Positions 50,453 to 62,707 of a stretch of 64,000 bases of DNA are shown one piece after another. Source of the DNA: Medicago truncatula (Eukaryota; Streptophyta; Magnoliopsida; Fabales; Fabaceae); contig NC_053047.1 of NCBI RefSeq assembly GCF_003473485.1, positions 15,030,001 through 15,094,000 on the forward strand. The letters are read 5' to 3'. A program made the position numbers and the translations under genes. The notes beneath the pieces were generated by a model. That model was not told the DNA's origin and made no database searches. It worked only from the letters and a program-made list of their open reading frames with translations. Position 1 is the first letter of the stretch, and the number at the start of each line of letters is the position of its first letter.

Positions 50453-51240
50453 GTTAGCTCCATTCCTACTGTTAATACTTAATACGATTGTTACTGTGAA
50501 AATAATCACTTACAATTATAATCAGATTATCACTGTCTGCATTTAGCAATAGAGTTACTTGTATTGTTGCACCAATAATAATTTGGTAATTTAGATGGGT
50601 TTTTAGAAGGTATGCTTCTTGTAGGAAGGAGACTCAAGAATTGGGCAATTAGCTATAGAAATAACAAATACATAAGGAATTAAAAAGAACTTGTTGGATT
50701 GTTCTGGTTTGTTGCTCATTTCTGAGCATATTTTTTATCTTTTGGTTCAACAATATTTGGTTTTGCTATTGTATGTTGCTCTATGATTGTTGATATCATT
50801 GCAAGTTTTTCTATGCTGCTACATGTGATTATGTTATAGTTTATATGTGACCACTACTTAAGCATGCATTATATTGTTATTTTGGCAGAACAAAAAGTTT
50901 AATACTGTAAAAGATTTGAAGAAGAAAGAAAGGAAAAGACATGGGAAGACAGGGGAAATAGAGTACAATTATACCTGTGACTATGTTATAATTTATAGAG
51001 TACATGTTACATTGGATGAAAACTTGCAATCGTTTTAGTATGTAATTCAAAATGTGTTGCATAGTGCATAGTTCATTTTCATTATGCAAGACAGGGGAAA
51101 TTTTATAGAGTATGTAATTCAAATTGGTTATTAAAACTTCTCTCTAATATGTTAATTCAAATATGAGTGAAGTCAGAGCCCGATCAGGGTCAAACGACGT
51201 ATGAATGTCGATATTTTAAGTCAAAATTTGGGGTATGACA

Positions 51241-52856
51241 ATATCCAATTGTTTTTTTCATACTTGTTATCTTCAAAACTTCAGAGGCATTGTTCAAAAC
51301 CCTTTTTTGGTTCAATAGGGTGGATACATAACTCCAATTTTAGTTTACTCTCCCAAACACATCTCCTTTTTACCTAAGCCAAGTTGTAACCCATAAAGAT
51401 ATCAAAAGTACATGTTATTATATAAACACTGTTCAACTATTTAGAATATTTTCAAGGTTATATATTAAATACTTGAGAGACTCAATGAGCTTGAGAGATA
51501 AAGTTGTATGGATGGAATTTGGCATGAGTTGTGTACCCTTGACTCCACTCGTCTTGTACAAAAGAGCAGTGCAAAGAAACGATCAGCTCCACACGCCTGG
51601 TACACATGAGCCATATGGACCTCAGAGGGTTAATGGGCTTGAACATCCAAAGAGAGGCCCATTAGTTCAAGAAAGTGAAACTTATAAAGCGAGACACCTA
51701 GAGAACAATAGGGGGATCAAAATCATTATCTTGAACAATGTATTTTCATCTAAGTCTTATTCAAAGTGCTCTTGGAATTCCACCTGGGACATTTCACTAA
51801 GCATGTCACATGTTGTAATTAACTCATGTTTACAAACGTGAACAATATCATTTTTACAATGACCCAACTCTACAAATCTATGTGTGCTCAGCTTGCAACG
51901 AGAACAAAACTAAAAAAGATTGGCAAAATCACGTCACTATTTGAGAAGAAAAAACATTATCTTCTCGCTACGCTTTCCACAAAAGATTAAACTTAAAAAC
52001 AACTCTCCTCGGAACATAATACAAATCCTCTTAGGATAATAATCGAACTAAAAGTATCATAAACATTATTTTATGGATCATTTCTATCAAAATAAGTTTG
52101 ACATCACCTTTTTGCTTGTCATCATTTGAAGTCATCACTTTGAATGCCTCGAACTAAAGACTTGATGGCTTATGATCTGGACTAGCCAAAAGCCTAGTCT
52201 GCCACAAATTAGAGCCCAATTACTCAAAGTCCCAACTAGCAAAGCCTCCCAATAGTTTTGGATCCTCTCATACCAATAATAGACTATAATACTAATGGTT
52301 TGGAACGGCCATTCAATCTCATCATAATGAGTGTCTATCATAACGGCTAACCCAGGACTATACAACGCTCGCCTCAACCCTATATAAAGTAATTTTGACA
52401 ATATCACAAGGTATGTATCTCTTCATGCTTCACCCCACTCTTGCTCATATACTAACTTGAGCATCATGACACCCCCTTCTCCTCAACAGGGTTGCGGCCA
52501 TCTTATCCTCAGACCACTATATCAACGACCGCAACGCCCACTTTCATTGATCCGCCACCTTTGTGAGTATTTTTATCCTCCTCGGGTAAATTCTTTTGTT
52601 TGTTCTTAACGAATATTATTAAGAATAAAATATAATTTTATTGACATTGAAAATTGGAAAATCATTCAATATTTATATGATATGAAAACCACATAGAACA
52701 ATTATGATGTATATCTATACTTTTTCTTTAAAAACTAAAAAATATATGTTGTCTACAGTGCTCAAAATTTCTAGATCCATCGTTGGACGTAGGCCTTTGT
52801 AGACCGATTTAACGTATTCTCATACACACCTACGGAGAGGTAATATTATTTATTTA
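51241..52856 (+). other. Upstream region of copy 4, LTR-like, no gene
   Basis: As in units 2 and 3; no gene is supported. Confidence 0.35.
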
Positions 52857-52882
52857 TAGTTATAGATATATTTCCAAATCAT

Positions 52883-52888
52883 CACGTG
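52883..52888. promoter_or_regulatory. G-box upstream of TPS copy 4
   Basis: CACGTG is kept, with one change (CCGAATC to CCAAATC) eight bases before it. Confidence 0.4.
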
Positions 52889-52907
52889 TTTCAAAATTAC
52901 AAATTTT

Positions 52908-53138
52908 GCGAGCGCACACCGACAGCTCACCTTGAATAAATTATTGAATGAAATTTACATTATATTTACTTATACATATACACATACATGTGCCGTAATT
53001 TAAATTATAATATAGCCCTACAAATATTTTATTTAAAATGAATGATGATTATCCTCTAAAAAAAAATCAATAATGATGTATTCTTATAAAACATACCGTT
53101 AAAGATTTAATTGCGAGCGCAGACCGACAGCTCGCCTT
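52908..53138 (+). repeat. Pair of 26 bp direct repeats, copy 4 promoter
   Basis: Copies at 52908-52933 and 53113-53138. Confidence 0.7.
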
Positions 53139-53249
53139 ATTTTACGTTAAAATAAGACATGCATTTTTTGTCAAAAACAGAGAATCATGCACGTTACTTA
53201 TTCTTATAAAATATGCTTAAATATGTAATTAAAAAAATAATATGTTTAC

Positions 53250-53257
53250 TATAAATA
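53250..53257 (+). promoter_or_regulatory. TATA box of TPS copy 4
   Basis: TATAAATA, 96 bases before the ATG at 53353. One substitution (CCATAGAG for CCTTAGAG) lies between it and the ATG. Confidence 0.6.
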
Positions 53258-53352
53258 TCTATGTAGTAGACACTTTATTTTCCATCCCAAAACCATAGAG
53301 TTGAAGAAATAGAGCTATTAATAAATTAAAGCATTCATTCATTTCATTAGGG

Positions 53353-56300
53353 ATGTCTACTCTAAGTAACTCCAATCCTGAAACCAAGCAAAGAAATCTG
53401 GCAGATTATCACCCTAACATTTGGGGGAATATTTCATTCAATATGCTTCAGAATCTATGGTATATATGTTCCTTATTCATTTCTATAGTTCATCTATTCG
53501 AACAATGATTAGCCTTGTCATTTTATAATTAGATAAATTTTCTTACTAATTGAAAATTTTATTTTCAAACACTTGCAGGAACTTGATCAGAATATTGTAA
53601 CACAAATTGATACACTTAAAAGTCATGTAAGAAATATGCTTGTTGCAAAATCAGAGAAATCTTTTGAGAAAGTTAAACTGATTGATTCAATATGCCGTTT
53701 GGGTTTGAGTTATCATTTTGAAAAAGAGATTGATGAAGTTCTGCAACATATCCACAAAAGTTATGTTGAAAATGGAGAAATAATTCTTGAAGACAACCTT
53801 TTTTCTCTTGCTGTGCTATTTAGGGTGTTGAGGCAACATGGATTTTACGTTTCACCAAGTATGAATGGATATAACTCGTACTTATTTACATTTGTTGCTT
53901 TCTCTTTAATCAATTGTTAGGATCTCTCTTAACTCTAAGTAATGATGAAAAATGTGAAAAACACTAGGTTCACAAAAAGCATGCATAACTCAAATCTTTT
54001 TTCGTCTCTAATACATAGCGTGAAGAATTAAATTTTGAGATCAGATACATCTGTTATTCAGAAAATCGTTATTTATTTTTGAGACTAGAGAGAATAGTCA
54101 GTATTTCTTTTCAGGAATGCAATGATTTTCTTGTGTGAATCTAATGGTTTTTCTTTTCTTTTTGTTTTTATAAACTCGCTAGATGTGTTCACCAAGTTTA
54201 AAGATGAGCAAGGAAACTTTAACGAAACACTTATCATGGATGTCGAAGGGATGTTAAGCTTGTATGAAGCCTCACATTTGATTGTTCATGGAGAAGACAT
54301 TTTGGAAGAGGCATTGGCTTTTACTTCCACGCACCTTGAGTTCATTGCTACCGAATCGAGCCATTCTCTTGCAGCACAAGTCAAATATGCTTTAAGGCAG
54401 GCTCTCCACAAGAGCTTGCCTAGGCTAGAGGCACGACGGTACATTTCTATCTATGAGCAAGATCCTTCCCATGATGAAATACTACTCACTTTCTCTAAAT
54501 TAGATTTCAATTTGCTCCAAAGCCTACATCAAAAAGAATTTGGAAACATTTCCAAGTAAGTACTTTGATCACACCCTTCAATCTTTTTGTAACAAAACCA
54601 AATTAAAAAGAATATTTCAAAGAACAATCCTTGTAATAACAAAATTGTTTGTTGTCTTTAAAGATGGTGGAAGGAATTGGATTTTTCTAGCAAACTACCT
54701 TATGCACGAGACAGAATTGTGGAATGTTGCTTTTGGACTTTGACCGTATATTTTGAGCCGCAATATTCTCGAGCAAGGAAAATGTTACCGAAAATAAACG
54801 TCATGTTATCACTCATTGATGATACATATGATTCATATGGAACCATTGATGAACTTGAACGTTTTACCGAGGCAATTGAAAGGTTTATTGACATATTCAT
54901 AGATCCATCACATTTAATTTTCCGTATATTTTTTTTAAGAAAAAATGAAAGTGATTGCAACGAAATTGATTTTCAGGTGGGATGTTATCGTCTCGGATGA
55001 TCTTCCAGATTACATGAAATTACTTTATAAATCGTTCTGGAACGTTTACGAAGAAATAGAGCAAGCAATGATCGAAGAAGGAAGGGAGTACATCCTCAAC
55101 TACTACAAAAAAGAAGTATGAGTTTGTGCCTTTTCTATACTTAAATTGAAGTATTTTTTATAGGCAAATAGGATTTATAATTGAGAAAATAAAAATCCAC
55201 ACAAAAGAGGTACCAATTTAACATTGTGAAGTTGAGAAATTTAACATTTCAGTTTGTTTGAACATACTACCTCCGTTCCTTTTTAATTTTCACTTTTTAA
55301 CATTTTACATAAATCAATACAATCAATAAATATAACTACTTCTGATACAATAATTTATCAATTTCCAATAATAGCCTCATTCATTTAATATATTGTTTCA
55401 TATATTTCTCTCTTTGTAATAAATAATTAAGGGTAATATTGAAAAAACAACATTTAATATTGCATTGAACTTTGATAGTTAAATAGAAACAAAATTATTC
55501 TACAAAAAGAACGTGAGAGTAGTAATTTAATTGCTCTTTGCTAAACACATTAATAATTACTCCATGATAAGTTGATTTTATTTTAATGTTAAAATTAGTA
55601 TCATTCAATAAAACACCCTTATTAATAGTAGTTAGTGGATTAATTAAGTAAGGTAGAATTCAATAAATAAGGGTATATTAATGAATAAAAAATAATATTA
55701 CATTGATATTGTAAAGTAATGATTATTTTGAAACATATAAAAAATTGTAAGTGACAATTAAAATGAAACAGAAAGAGTACAAATGAGTGCGTAAGTAGTA
55801 TGTAGTAGCCTTTATTACTTAATAAATGAAATATCTTTTAATTATTAATTATTAATCAACAGTATGCTCATAATTCAATTGTATTGCATGATGATGATGG
55901 TAGTTTAAAAAGGCAGTCCAAGCCTATATGACTGAGGCTAGATGGTTGAACGAAAACTATATACCAACAACAGAAGAGTACATGCGCGTATCAAGAACAT
56001 CATGTTGTTACAGTTTGCTAATATTAGCTTCTTACATTGGCATGGGAGACAAAGTCACTGAAAACATTTTCAAATGGGTAACAAATGAGCCAAAAATTGT
56101 TAATGGTGCTGCAAATATATGTAGGCTAATGGATGAAATTGTGTCCACTGAGGTATCTATATTAATTATTGAAATTATTTCCTTCTTAATATACTACTTT
56201 TTATTTGACATGGTATAAATACTTGCATGGTTATTTCTTATTTTACAGTTTGAACAAAAAAGGGGACATGTTTGCTCATTGTTGGATTGTTATAAAAAGC

Positions 56301-56542
56301 ATCATGGTATGTCTAGGGAAGCTGGTATTCAAGAATGCCAAAAAGGAGTTGCAATAGCTTGGAAAGATATAAACAGAGATTGTCTTAGGCCAACCGAAGT
56401 TCCAATGGATTTTCTAACTCGCGCTCTCAATTTTTCGCGTTTTATGGATGTGTTTTACACAGATAAAGATAACTACACACATGCTGAAGGACTGATGAAA
56501 ACATACATTAAAGACGTGATGGTGGATCCAATTCCAATTTAA
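53353..56542 (+). pseudogene. TPS-a terpene synthase copy 4, frameshifted in exon 1
   Basis: Exons: 53353-53459, 53579-53858, 54183-54555, 54664-54882, 54977-55115, 55904-56152 and 56249-56542. The G run at 53423-53427 has five G, as in copy 1, so the frame is lost after residue 25. It also has Ser in place of Pro in exon 2 (KSEKSFEK). All other exons and splice sites are intact. The same lesion in copies 1 and 4, although copy 4 otherwise resembles copy 3, means either a repeated slip in the G run, conversion between units, or a base-calling error. Confidence 0.88.
55267..55777. mobile_element. Stowaway-like MITE in intron 5 of copy 4
   Basis: Same site, ends and flanking TA as in the other copies. 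Confidence 0.8.
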
Positions 56543-56596
56543 GCATCGATGTTTATGTCTTTGCGTGCTTTATTTATATTTCGAGTTTCAAATTTG

Positions 56597-56602
56597 AATA
56601 AA
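56597..56602 (+). terminator. Polyadenylation signal of copy 4
   Basis: AATAAA, 55 bases after the stop position. Confidence 0.55.
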
Positions 56603-57430
56603 GGAAACTTAGTGCTTCCAATGTGAAGAACCTAAAAAAATGGATCAAAGGTGGATCCTCACTCTTTTAAAGTTAAAAGTTGTTTGGTAAATTATTGTTG
56701 TAAAACTTTGAAATTATTATCAATTGGCAGAATAAATTATTTGTTGGGTCCTTATAAAGGGGTCCCAAAAAAAATATATTATGAGTTTTTCGTTGGTGCA
56801 ACTATAATCTTCCGTTGTTCAAATAGTGAAAATGATCTCATATCTTAATAATATTATCATCCGTGGCGGAACCACTCATGGGTTAGAGTGGATCACGCCC
56901 CATCCAAAATCTTAGTAAAATAATTTTTAATAAGTATATGTATACATATTAGAGTTTGAAGTAATATTATATATACAAGCAGATAACCTAAGAAATCAAG
57001 TACCTTTCTATTCCTAGTTTGAATCAGGCATGCCATTTTTTTGTTAATTTTCTATTTGTTTTTTAAAAGATTTATTAAAAAACGTCAAAGGGAACCGAAC
57101 CAACCTTCAATGAATTCCTAGCCACTAAGGCAACAAACTTTTATGAATATTTATTTGTTTTTAATTATTATATATATAATGCTATATCTCTCACCAATTT
57201 TTATGCATGTGTGGAATATAACATCCTTAAAACATCAGTTTATAACATGTTCCATAAATAAAAAGTTAATAGTCACCCAAATTAACTAATATAAAATTAT
57301 AAATTAATACATTAAAAGAATTGACTTACCCACAAAATTATTTCTATCTCCGTGAATAATTATCATACTACATTATCACCACCTAACTTAATAACAATCC
57401 CATCGCAATCCTTCAAATTAAAAAAACAAA
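56603..57430. other. 3' flank of copy 4, no gene
   Basis: A mosaic of variants: AAAAAAATATATTATG near 56767 as in unit 2, and TATATATATAATGC as in unit 3. Confidence 0.5.
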
Positions 57431-57435
57431 CAATC

Positions 57436-58411
57436 TGTTAACATCAAAAATGAACTATTTGGTCGAACTCATGATTCTATTTTCGACAAGGCAAATAGGT
57501 TCTTTCGACATGCTGCAAAGTGCAAAGAGATTTCGACCAAGAGCATACAGACTTCGACACGCTGTGTTTTCGACAAAGTAATTTAATATATTTCATGCAT
57601 CTGGCTAATGAAGCCTTGGAGAACCATTAGTTCATCAAGTGATTCATTTTTGTGGGAGGAGCCTTGGAGAAATAAAGAAATTATTGGCACAGTAACGTGA
57701 TGTAACATGATTATGCAAGATCCAATGTCTAAAGATATGGAATGCTTCAACGTGGACATGGTGCTAGTAACAATAATAAGGCAAAGTCGAACATGCGGTG
57801 ACAAACAAAACTGAAGGGCTACAAAGATTAATTCTTAGTGTCTTAGTGCATGAAAGTTATTTCCTAGTGTCTTAGGAAGTTATAGGAAGTTATTTCTACT
57901 TTTAATATAGACCGTAGGATTTAGTGGTAGTTTTCTCTACAAGGCCTATATATATATCAGTTTGTAATAATAACAATAGGTTGGTTTCTTGACTTCTGAA
58001 AACTCTGTAACACCTACGCCATGGGAGCAAACGGGTTCAGGAGTGGAGAGATTGACAGATTCCGACCACCCTTTACATTCCTACAATTTAATACCAATGT
58101 TCTTGTTTTACTTTCCTTTTTCTTTTGCATTTCTTTTCATCTTTATTCTATTTCTTCTTCTTTTTAACATGCTCACTTGGGAAATTTTCTATCATGTGGT
58201 CATGAGACAACTTGTTATTACAAGATGTTGGAAACAATTCTGACATTAATGTTCTTAAAGAATGCTGGAAGTGATGTCATAAACCGCGAGGCTTGAACGA
58301 TCCCCTTTAAAAATACATTTGTCACCCTCGATCGACATTTATGTCCTGAAATCATTGATGGATACCATTGATGGATAATGAAGTTTACATTACCAAAAAT
58401 CGGTGTAAACA
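57436..58411 (+). mobile_element. Solo LTR of the small unit retroelement, unit 4 (fossil)
   Basis: Flanked by CAATC on the left and CAATG on the right. The left end has 5' LTR variants of the unit 3 element, including its private CATCTGGC; from about 57635 onward it has 3' LTR variants. The switch point differs from that in unit 1. Confidence 0.85.
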
Positions 58412-58453
58412 CAATGCCATCGTAATTAAATGTTCAGCACTCACAAACTGAGC

Positions 58454-58651
58454 CTAATGAGCATCAGCCCGCAACAAAGGGGTGATTCCAGCGGGGGGAT
58501 CTAACAAATCCATCCAACCCACAATGTTTCTTGCTCCAATTTTTTTTTTTTTTTTTGTAATCGTTACACTTTCCAAGCATAATAGATTTCTTGCTCTCCA
58601 AATCCACCAGCAAGCAGCCAAAAACAAGCTCAGTTTATCACCTTTTAACAC
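58454..58651 (-). pseudogene. LINE-type remnant, unit 4
   Basis: Same relic, with the WWIWRARN form. Confidence 0.45.
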
Positions 58652-59169
58652 ACCCTCTAATGTAACTCAATATAATAAGAGAGTATGTTAAAATATACAT
58701 ACATACAACAGTTACAAGAGCCAAATATGTCCTTAGCTTCTATACATAGGAGAGTAAATCCTATATTTTTTTCATCATTTTTTATTTTCAACTTTTTAGA
58801 ACTTATTATATATCATTTTAGAAATTTTGAAAAGGATAATACATATAAAGCCGAGTACAATGACAACATTAGTTACTCAAACATCTCATGTTCTCTTTTC
58901 GAAAAGTATATGAAGAACTTGAGCCAATGCAGTAGAGAGAAATTCAAACCAACATGCACATCCAACTCTCTGTTCGTTCTCTAGCATAGCAGGCCACATA
59001 GGTTGAACACATTTGCAAAGGATAATGAAATGTAAAATTCAACATATGTATACAATAAACATAACCATCCACCATGTACATGTAAAATTCAACATATGTA
59101 TACTGTAAAATTCAACTCTCTGTTCATTATCTTTGGTTTATAATACTATATATTTAAACGATACTATAT

Positions 59170-59320
59170 ACAACAGATTAAGCACTATGGCAAAGCGGTT
59201 AGGGTGTATCATCGACCCTTCTTTTGCAGGTACAATTCCTACAGGTTGCAAGGTAATGGGAGTTGAACCCAGGACATGTACAAGAGAAAAGCACTTCCTC
59301 CACTGATAGACCGTAGAATA
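59170..59320 (-). mobile_element. SINE-like segment, unit 4
   Basis: Same promoter-like boxes as in unit 1. Confidence 0.35.
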
Positions 59321-59528
59321 TAAAGGAATGTGATATAAGCACAACATATATAGTACATAATCAATATTTTTAGGCATGGTAAAAGGGAAAAAATGCTAAC
59401 AATTATATGTGGCTATAAACCACACTTACCTATATTGTGGATCCGCCCCTGTATACTTGGAAATGAATAGTTAAAATTTAAAATTAAAACAACACACACG
59501 TGATTCATATAAATTTGAAGGCATTGTA

Positions 59529-60288
59529 TGCTTGTTCTTTGAAGAGCATTGACAAAGTACAATTGTACGAAGTGTACAACCATTACCTCCACTACTCAGT
59601 TTGTGTCTCTGCTACAGGACAAGGATAACAACTATGCCTGCAACAATGTTCCTTCATACATGGAATGGATTTGAAATTGATCCTTCATAGGATAATAACC
59701 ATATCAGGAAAAATATCATTGGTGATTGATCAAACTTTCAAACGACTCTATTTTGATGTGCTGGCAATTCACAACGTCTCTTTCACACCTCTATATAAAG
59801 GAGTGAAGACTATACAACAATTTACAAGCGCCAAAACTCTGCTGAAATTGTTCTGCATCAAAAGTTCACGTAGAATTTCTTATCAAAGTTTATATCTTAG
59901 AAATTTTAGAGTCTTAAGAGTTTGTATCTGATTTGTATTGTGAACACCATTGATTGTATATCAAGTGTTCAGCATCAAACATTTTTCTTTGTAATTCTGT
60001 TTGAATAGAAGTCTCTTGCAGCTGTGCTTGAGGATAAGAAGTCTCTTGATTGTGTTCAGGAGCATATGAAATCTCTTGCAGTTGTGCTTAAGTAGTTTGA
60101 AGTCTCTTGCTAGTTTTAGCATTGAGCAGTTGTAATCAGATATTACATTTTAATGAACTCTCCTTGGAAGTGAAAGGGATGACTGACTTCCGGTTTGTGG
60201 AAGGAACCTGTATAATTGCTTTGTGTCTTTCTTCTTTTTTTCTCTCTCTCTCTCTCTGTTTTTATCCGCTGCAATCTAGTACTAAACA
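59529..60288 (+). mobile_element. Ty1/copia-like LTR, unit 4 (fossil)
   Basis: It starts TGCTTGTTC like unit 3 and ends TACTAAACA. Confidence 0.45.
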
Positions 60289-61567
60289 TCACATCAGAAG
60301 CAGAACTTTAATTGCTTCTTATCGTGTTTTCAGCTTAGGAGAAAACTCTAATTTTAGAATTAGTGTTTTCCCTCTAAGATTAAAATTTTTTAGAATTTTT
60401 TTAACTGTTTTTGCGCTATTTAATTATACAGAGTAATGACATTTGTAAAATGATTGAAGTCAGGTTCTTGTCTAGGAGAGAATAATAGACTCGTTATTTA
60501 AGAGGGATCAACGCTTCAATTAAGTCCTTGAGAAGCCTGATCAAAATCGTTAAGACTTTTACTTCTTATGGATAATGTTGTTGAATAGTCAATCGAAAAT
60601 CCTTTCCTTCTTATAGAATGATATGTTACATTCTCTTTATCCTTGAATTTTCATGTTTGATTCTGCACGTGGCCAAAAGAAGACAGATTGTACCATTAAA
60701 GGTTTGAAAGCGACATTCCATTAGAAGAAGACGAATCAGGTCAAAGTGTCCAAGACTATTGACGCCATCTTCAGATGCAATGAGTTTGATTCCATCAGAA
60801 GCTTCAAGATAAGATATCTCTTCTAATTAATTTTTTTACTTTTGGTTTGACATTTCTTCAAATCTTGTTTGAAGTCACCAATGCTTATATTTTGTATCAG
60901 ATGCTTTCTAAAAATTATCCGACCTTTTTAATATCTGACATTTTTCCTAAGGTAAAAACATTTTTATTCTATCACAAAAGGTTAAAAAATTAAAATTATT
61001 TCTTATAATTAAATTATTTTTTTATACAACCTCCTTACTAAGTATATTAACGGGACAACCAAGATAATTCAATACAGTTAAGGGGCATTTTACCAAGTAT
61101 TCTAAAATCTATGCAAAGTAAGTTTAAGCTTTAAACATTATAAAATGGTCATATCTTTTTCTATTTGATACATGCAAAAGAAAGGGAAATATATGGCTAA
61201 ACTTGTGACGAATAAAAGTTCTACACACATTTTATTAAGCGATTCTTCAGAACTTTTATTCATATGAAAGCCAAGGGAAACTGGGAATTGGGGGAAGGGC
61301 TCTTTTTCGAGGAGAGACTAGCAGCGTGTCTTGCATTTACACAGTGGATTGCATACAGAGGCAGCTAGAAGTCACGACAGAGTTATGAGATGGCATGCAT
61401 CTTGTACCGGAGATCCAAGGCATACGGGAAAAGAAATACCTTAAAGCAACCAACAATATATTGTTTAAACTGGTAAGAAACTCAGACCCCTTAAGCATGT
61501 GGAGGGAGGGACGGAGGGAGGGGGAGAGAGAGAGAGATTTAAACTAGTTGTTACTAGACATGGCAAC
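60289..61567. other. Spacer of unit 4, no confirmed gene
   Basis: Equivalent to 17312-18590. A minus-strand frame at 61465-61665 crosses the retroelement junction and is chance. Confidence 0.4.
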
Positions 61568-61585
61568 GGGGCGGGGTGGGGCGGG
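61568..61585 (+). other. G-quadruplex motif, unit 4, at a retroelement junction
   Basis: The same four G runs as in the other units. The last five bases (GCGGG) are the presumed target repeat of the gypsy element that starts at the next base. Confidence 0.7.
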
Positions 61586-62349
61586 TGTAACACCCCGTTA
61601 CCCAAAGCAATAAAATAACATATAAACATCAGAGTAATTCCACAAACGGGCATGCTACATTGCAAATTCCAAAATTCTTAAATAGAAAATAAAACTATTT
61701 AATTCAACATCATCCATAACTTCAATAATTAAGCAGCGGAAAGTTTGCATTTCAATAACAACAACAATGTTTTAATCTCCAACAACATCTTGGCATTAAG
61801 CCTAAACAACAATAAGTTAGCCAATGAAAGGGCCACATCAACAAGTTCCAAAAATTGATACATAGGAGGAAAACAACAATAAAATAATATAAATGTTCCC
61901 ATCCCACGTATCAGAGCCCTAGACACGACAATGAGCCACCACCTACTACTCAGGATCACCTGCAAGTTACCCATAGGAAGGGCAACGTTTTCAAGCAGAA
62001 GGGGTGAGATTCACAACAATAAATATAGATATTAAAATCATCAAATGAATCTAACACCCTATTACTTCAAACATATTAATCTTGTAAATATCAATATTTA
62101 ATTCACAAGCCACAACAACATCACCATAATAATCCATTTAGCAAGTATGTATACAATGTACATATTACCAATAACATCAACAACACATCAAGATCACAAT
62201 GAATATATATGAATAAATGTATATTCAACATCAACATCAACATCAGATAAAACCGAACAACAACCAAGACTCATGCAAATGACATGACCACTGCTAAGAC
62301 ACCATCTTAGACTTCTTAATGAAATGCAATTATGCATGTGGTACCAATC

Positions 62350-62454
62350 AGGACCGAGGCCCTCACCGCTTTTGAATGGTTAAAGCATTCATCAGGACCG
62401 AAGCCCTCACCGCTGTTGAGCAACTAGTACTCCAGGACCGAAGCCCTCACCGCT
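62350..62454. repeat. Three spaced 21 bp repeats inside the gypsy LTR
   Basis: AGGACCGARGCCCTCACCGC occurs at 62350, 62394 and 62434, about 40 bases apart. Confidence 0.8.
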
Positions 62455-62707
62455 GTTTTTATGCATATGCAATGGAACTACTTGTGTATATCTACATACA
62501 ACTGACCATGCAATGCAACTCCATGTGACTCCACTTAAACAACATGTATGATTCAATACTTTGCATACATTTCATTCATCATCAGCAATCATCAATCCAG
62601 CAATCAAAACAACCACAATAATGCATAATCACATGAAACTATGCTCAACACAACAACATTAAGGTACTACCATTCAAGCACGAAATTCAACATTCAGGAA
62701 CTGAGTA

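Larger units (their letters stand above)
36082..51019 (+). repeat. Array unit 3
   Basis: This unit holds the open gene copy 3 and a two-LTR retroelement. Upstream and intron variants (for example AAGCATGTC near 36863 and AATCG in intron 2) group it with unit 4. Confidence 0.95.
48553..51240 (-). mobile_element. Ogre/Tat-like LTR repeat with CBS fragment, units 3/4 (fossil)
   Basis: Same structure as 18643-21359, with a shorter microsatellite. Confidence 0.45.
8074..61585 (+). repeat. Four-unit tandem array of a terpene synthase locus
   Basis: The same order of gene, MITE, retroelements and CBS pseudogene repeats four times in direct orientation. Corresponding points are 13,065, 14,943 and 14,938 bases apart. 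The long spacing of units 2 and 3 is explained by a second LTR plus internal region of a small retroelement that is a solo LTR in units 1 and 4. Over about 1.66 kb of exon sequence the copies differ by only a few bases. Unequal crossing-over between units is the ordinary mechanism. The left edge is the CACTA end; the right edge is the gypsy insertion, beyond which unit 4 may continue. Confidence 0.97.
51020..61585 (+). repeat. Array unit 4, interrupted by a gypsy element
   Basis: This unit holds the frameshifted gene copy 4 and a solo LTR. Its last part, matching from TTTTAACACCC onward in the other units, would lie beyond the retroelement and outside the window. Confidence 0.93.

Noticed and set aside
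8074-61585. A terpenoid biosynthetic gene cluster with tailoring enzymes
   Set aside because: No P450, dehydrogenase, acyltransferase or prenyltransferase sequence was found on either strand; only terpene synthase copies repeat.
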